Source of the DNA: Selenomonadaceae bacterium
GTDB lineage: Bacteria; Bacillota; Negativicutes; Selenomonadales; Selenomonadaceae
Assembly: GCA_016286075.1 (NCBI GenBank)
Contig: JAEERZ010000024.1
Span: forward strand, 1 to 15,425
Length of the DNA stretch: 15,425 bases
Direction: 5' to 3'
Shown here: one piece after another, positions 13,977 to 15,425 of the stretch
Layout of the letters: each line of letters starts with the position of its first letter
How positions within the stretch are numbered: position 1 is the stretch's first letter
The notes under the pieces: model-generated
Database searches by the model: none
Told to the model about the DNA's origin: nothing
Seen by the model: the letters and a program-made list of their open reading frames with translations, nothing else
Position numbers and translations under genes: made by a program

Positions 13977-15188
13977 ATGTTTAGCGAAGAGCATAAGAAG
14001 ATGGGTATTACGTTCCCGCAGGGTTTCCAGGCGGCGGGCGTCAAGGCGGGGATCAAGAAGAGCGGGAATCTCGATCTTGCTCTGATTTATACCGAGAAAG
14101 AGGCGGCGGTGGCCGGAACTTTCACGAAGAATCAAGTGGCGGCGGCTCCCGTCTATGTCTCGAAGGAAGTCGTGAAGGGCGGCAAGGCGCACGCGATTTG
14201 CGCGAACGCGGGCTGCGCGAACGCCTGCACCGGCGAGCAGGGCCTGGCGGACGCGAGGGCGATGGCCAAAGAGGCTGCGGACGCGGTGGGCTGCGCGGCG
14301 AATGAAGTTATCGTTGCGTCAACGGGCGTCATCGGCGTGCAGCTTCCAATGGACAAAGTGAAAAAAGGCGTCAAGGCGGCGGCGGCGGAGCTGTCCGAGA
14401 ACGGCAGCGTCAACGCGGGTAACGCAATCATCACGACGGACACTTACTCGAAAGCCTGCGCGACGGAAGTCGAGATCGGCGGCAAGAAAGTCCGATTCGG
14501 CGCAATCGCCAAAGGCTCCGGCATGATCCAGCCGGACATGGCGACGATGCTCTGTTTCATCACGACGGACGCTGCTATCGACCAGCCGCTTTTGCAGGCG
14601 GCGCTGTCCGAGGTCGTCGAGGTCACGTTCAACATGATTTCCATCGACGGCGACATGAGCACCAACGATATGGCGATAGTACTGGCCAACGGCGCGGCGG
14701 GCAACGCCACGATTACGAAAAAAGACAAGGATTACGAGATTTTCCGCGACACGCTGAAGGAACTCTGCACTGGACTTTCCCAGCGAATCGCTGCGGACGG
14801 CGAGGGCGCGACGAAGTTCCTGACGATCCATGTGACGGGCGCAAAAACTTTTGAGAGCGCGAAGCAGGTCGGCATGAGCGTCGCGAAGTCGCCGCTGGTC
14901 AAGACGGCGTTTTTCGGCGAGGATCCGAACTGGGGCCGCGTGATTTGCGCGGTGGGATACTCCGGCGTACCGATGGAGCCGGAAAAAACTGTGGTGAAAT
15001 TCGGCGGGATTGCCGTCTACGATAAAGGCGTCGGCGCGAAGTTCGACGAAACGGCGCTCCGCAAGGTCATGGCGGAGCACGACGTCGTCATCGACGTGGA
15101 GCTTGGGCTTGGCAACGCGGAGGCGACGGTCTGGTCCTGCGATTTCTCCTATGAATATGTGAAGATCAACGGCGAGTATCACACCTGA
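13977..15188 (+). CDS. argJ: Bifunctional ornithine acetyltransferase / N-acetylglutamate synthase
   Basis: Transfers acetyl from N-acetylornithine to glutamate, recycling it, and in bifunctional forms also acetylates glutamate with acetyl-CoA; cytosolic. The precursor cleaves itself into alpha and beta chains before the Thr nucleophile, here T190 in QPDMATMLCFITTD after AKGSGM. CANAGCANACTG, STGVIGVQLP, NMISIDGDMSTND and FGEDPNWGRVICAVGYSG are the family blocks. At 403 aa it is full length. AAGGAGG (13963-13969) overlaps the mrr stop and lies 7 bases before the ATG. An ArgJ in the operon implies the cyclic acetyl route. Whether it is bifunctional or only the transferase cannot be decided from sequence alone. 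Confidence 0.95.
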   Translation: MFSEEHKKMGITFPQGFQAAGVKAGIKKSGNLDLALIYTEKEAAVAGTFTKNQVAAAPVYVSKEVVKGGKAHAICANAGCANACTGEQGLADARAMAKEAADAVGCAANEVIVASTGVIGVQLPMDKVKKGVKAAAAELSENGSVNAGNAIITTDTYSKACATEVEIGGKKVRFGAIAKGSGMIQPDMATMLCFITTDAAIDQPLLQAALSEVVEVTFNMISIDGDMSTNDMAIVLANGAAGNATITKKDKDYEIFRDTLKELCTGLSQRIAADGEGATKFLTIHVTGAKTFESAKQVGMSVAKSPLVKTAFFGEDPNWGRVICAVGYSGVPMEPEKTVVKFGGIAVYDKGVGAKFDETALRKVMAEHDVVIDVELGLGNAEATVWSCDFSYEYVKINGEYHT

Positions 15189-15202
15189 TGGGAGGCGGCA
15201 GA

Positions 15203-15425
15203 ATGTTTTCACCGCAGGATACGGCGAATCTTCTCGTCGAAGCGCTGCCGTATTTTCAGGAATTCTCCGGCAAGACCATCGTGGTCAAATACGGCGGCAA
15301 CGCGATGATCAGCGAGGATTTGAAAGCGAAAGTCATGCAGGACGTCACGCTGATGAAGCAGGTCGGCATCCGTCCGGTCATCGTACATGGCGGCGGCCCG
15401 GACATCACGGGCTTCTTGAAGAAAG
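15203..15425 (+). CDS. argB: Acetylglutamate kinase (3' end outside window)
   Basis: Phosphorylates N-acetylglutamate with ATP, the step between ArgJ and ArgC; cytosolic, amino acid kinase fold. 74 complete codons are visible. They contain TIVVKYGGNAM (ATP-phosphate-binding Lys and Gly-Gly) and VIVHGGGPDI (substrate loop), both diagnostic of the family. GGGAGG at 15190-15195 lies 7 bases before the ATG, and the gap from argJ is 14 bases, so it is in the same operon. The gene runs off the right edge, so C-terminal features bearing on arginine feedback inhibition cannot be checked; an N-terminal helix precedes the core. Confidence 0.94.
   Translation, partial: MFSPQDTANLLVEALPYFQEFSGKTIVVKYGGNAMISEDLKAKVMQDVTLMKQVGIRPVIVHGGGPDITGFLKK

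Noticed and set aside
14319..15212. 297-codon open frame on the minus strand opposite argJ
   Set aside because: It is a shadow of argJ, which carries all family motifs. The antisense frame has an Arg/His-rich composition typical of reverse-complemented GC-rich genes and no motif.

Overview
The window looks like chromosomal DNA of a Bacillota bacterium. The signs are strong AGGAGG-type ribosome binding sites, sigma-A promoters, compact operons and mixed GC (high in most genes, low in one). Two exported proteins of unknown function, a monofunctional peptidoglycan glycosyltransferase and a histidine acid phosphatase would suit a diderm Firmicute (Negativicutes / Selenomonadales). That placement is inference from gene style; no marker gene here settles it. 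No rRNA, tRNA, CRISPR array, transposase or integrase was seen.

Layout. Positions 1-2184 hold the 3' part of a DusB-type tRNA-dihydrouridine synthase, overlapped by an M18 zinc aminopeptidase. A fully consensus promoter and a strong leader hairpin precede a cation diffusion facilitator transporter with a manganese-type metal-site signature (2343-3500), which ends at a textbook terminator. A small exported protein (3608-4222) converges on a minus-strand PaaI-type hotdog thioesterase (4313-4747) across a shared bidirectional terminator. Divergently from the thioesterase run a large M16C zinc metalloprotease of the PreP type (4919-7837) and an exported histidine acid phosphatase (7874-9154), probably one transcript. 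After a terminator and a new promoter comes dapA (9307-10191, lysine/diaminopimelate pathway). An unusual octamer-repeat/inverted-repeat element follows, then a second exported protein with a charged tail (10300-10953), which converges on a minus-strand GT51 glycosyltransferase (11052-11858). From 12006 to the right edge lies an arginine biosynthesis operon, argC - [mrr] - argJ - argB (cut by the window end).

The most notable feature is the arginine operon. A complete, AT-rich Mrr-type (type IV, modification-dependent) restriction endonuclease gene sits seamlessly between argC and argJ, with gaps of about 12 bases and the same octamer TAAGGAGG at both junctions. A tandem pair of ArgR-box-like palindromes, 21 bp centre to centre, overlaps the only evident promoter. 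As laid out, restriction would be co-transcribed with arginine synthesis. A second unexplained element is the 77-bp repeat structure between dapA and the exported protein: five 8-bp units enclosed by near-perfect 21-bp inverted arms.

The longest gene-free stretches are under 200 bases and are covered by the promoter, hairpin and terminator entries. Long reading frames antisense to the GC-rich genes were judged to be shadows.
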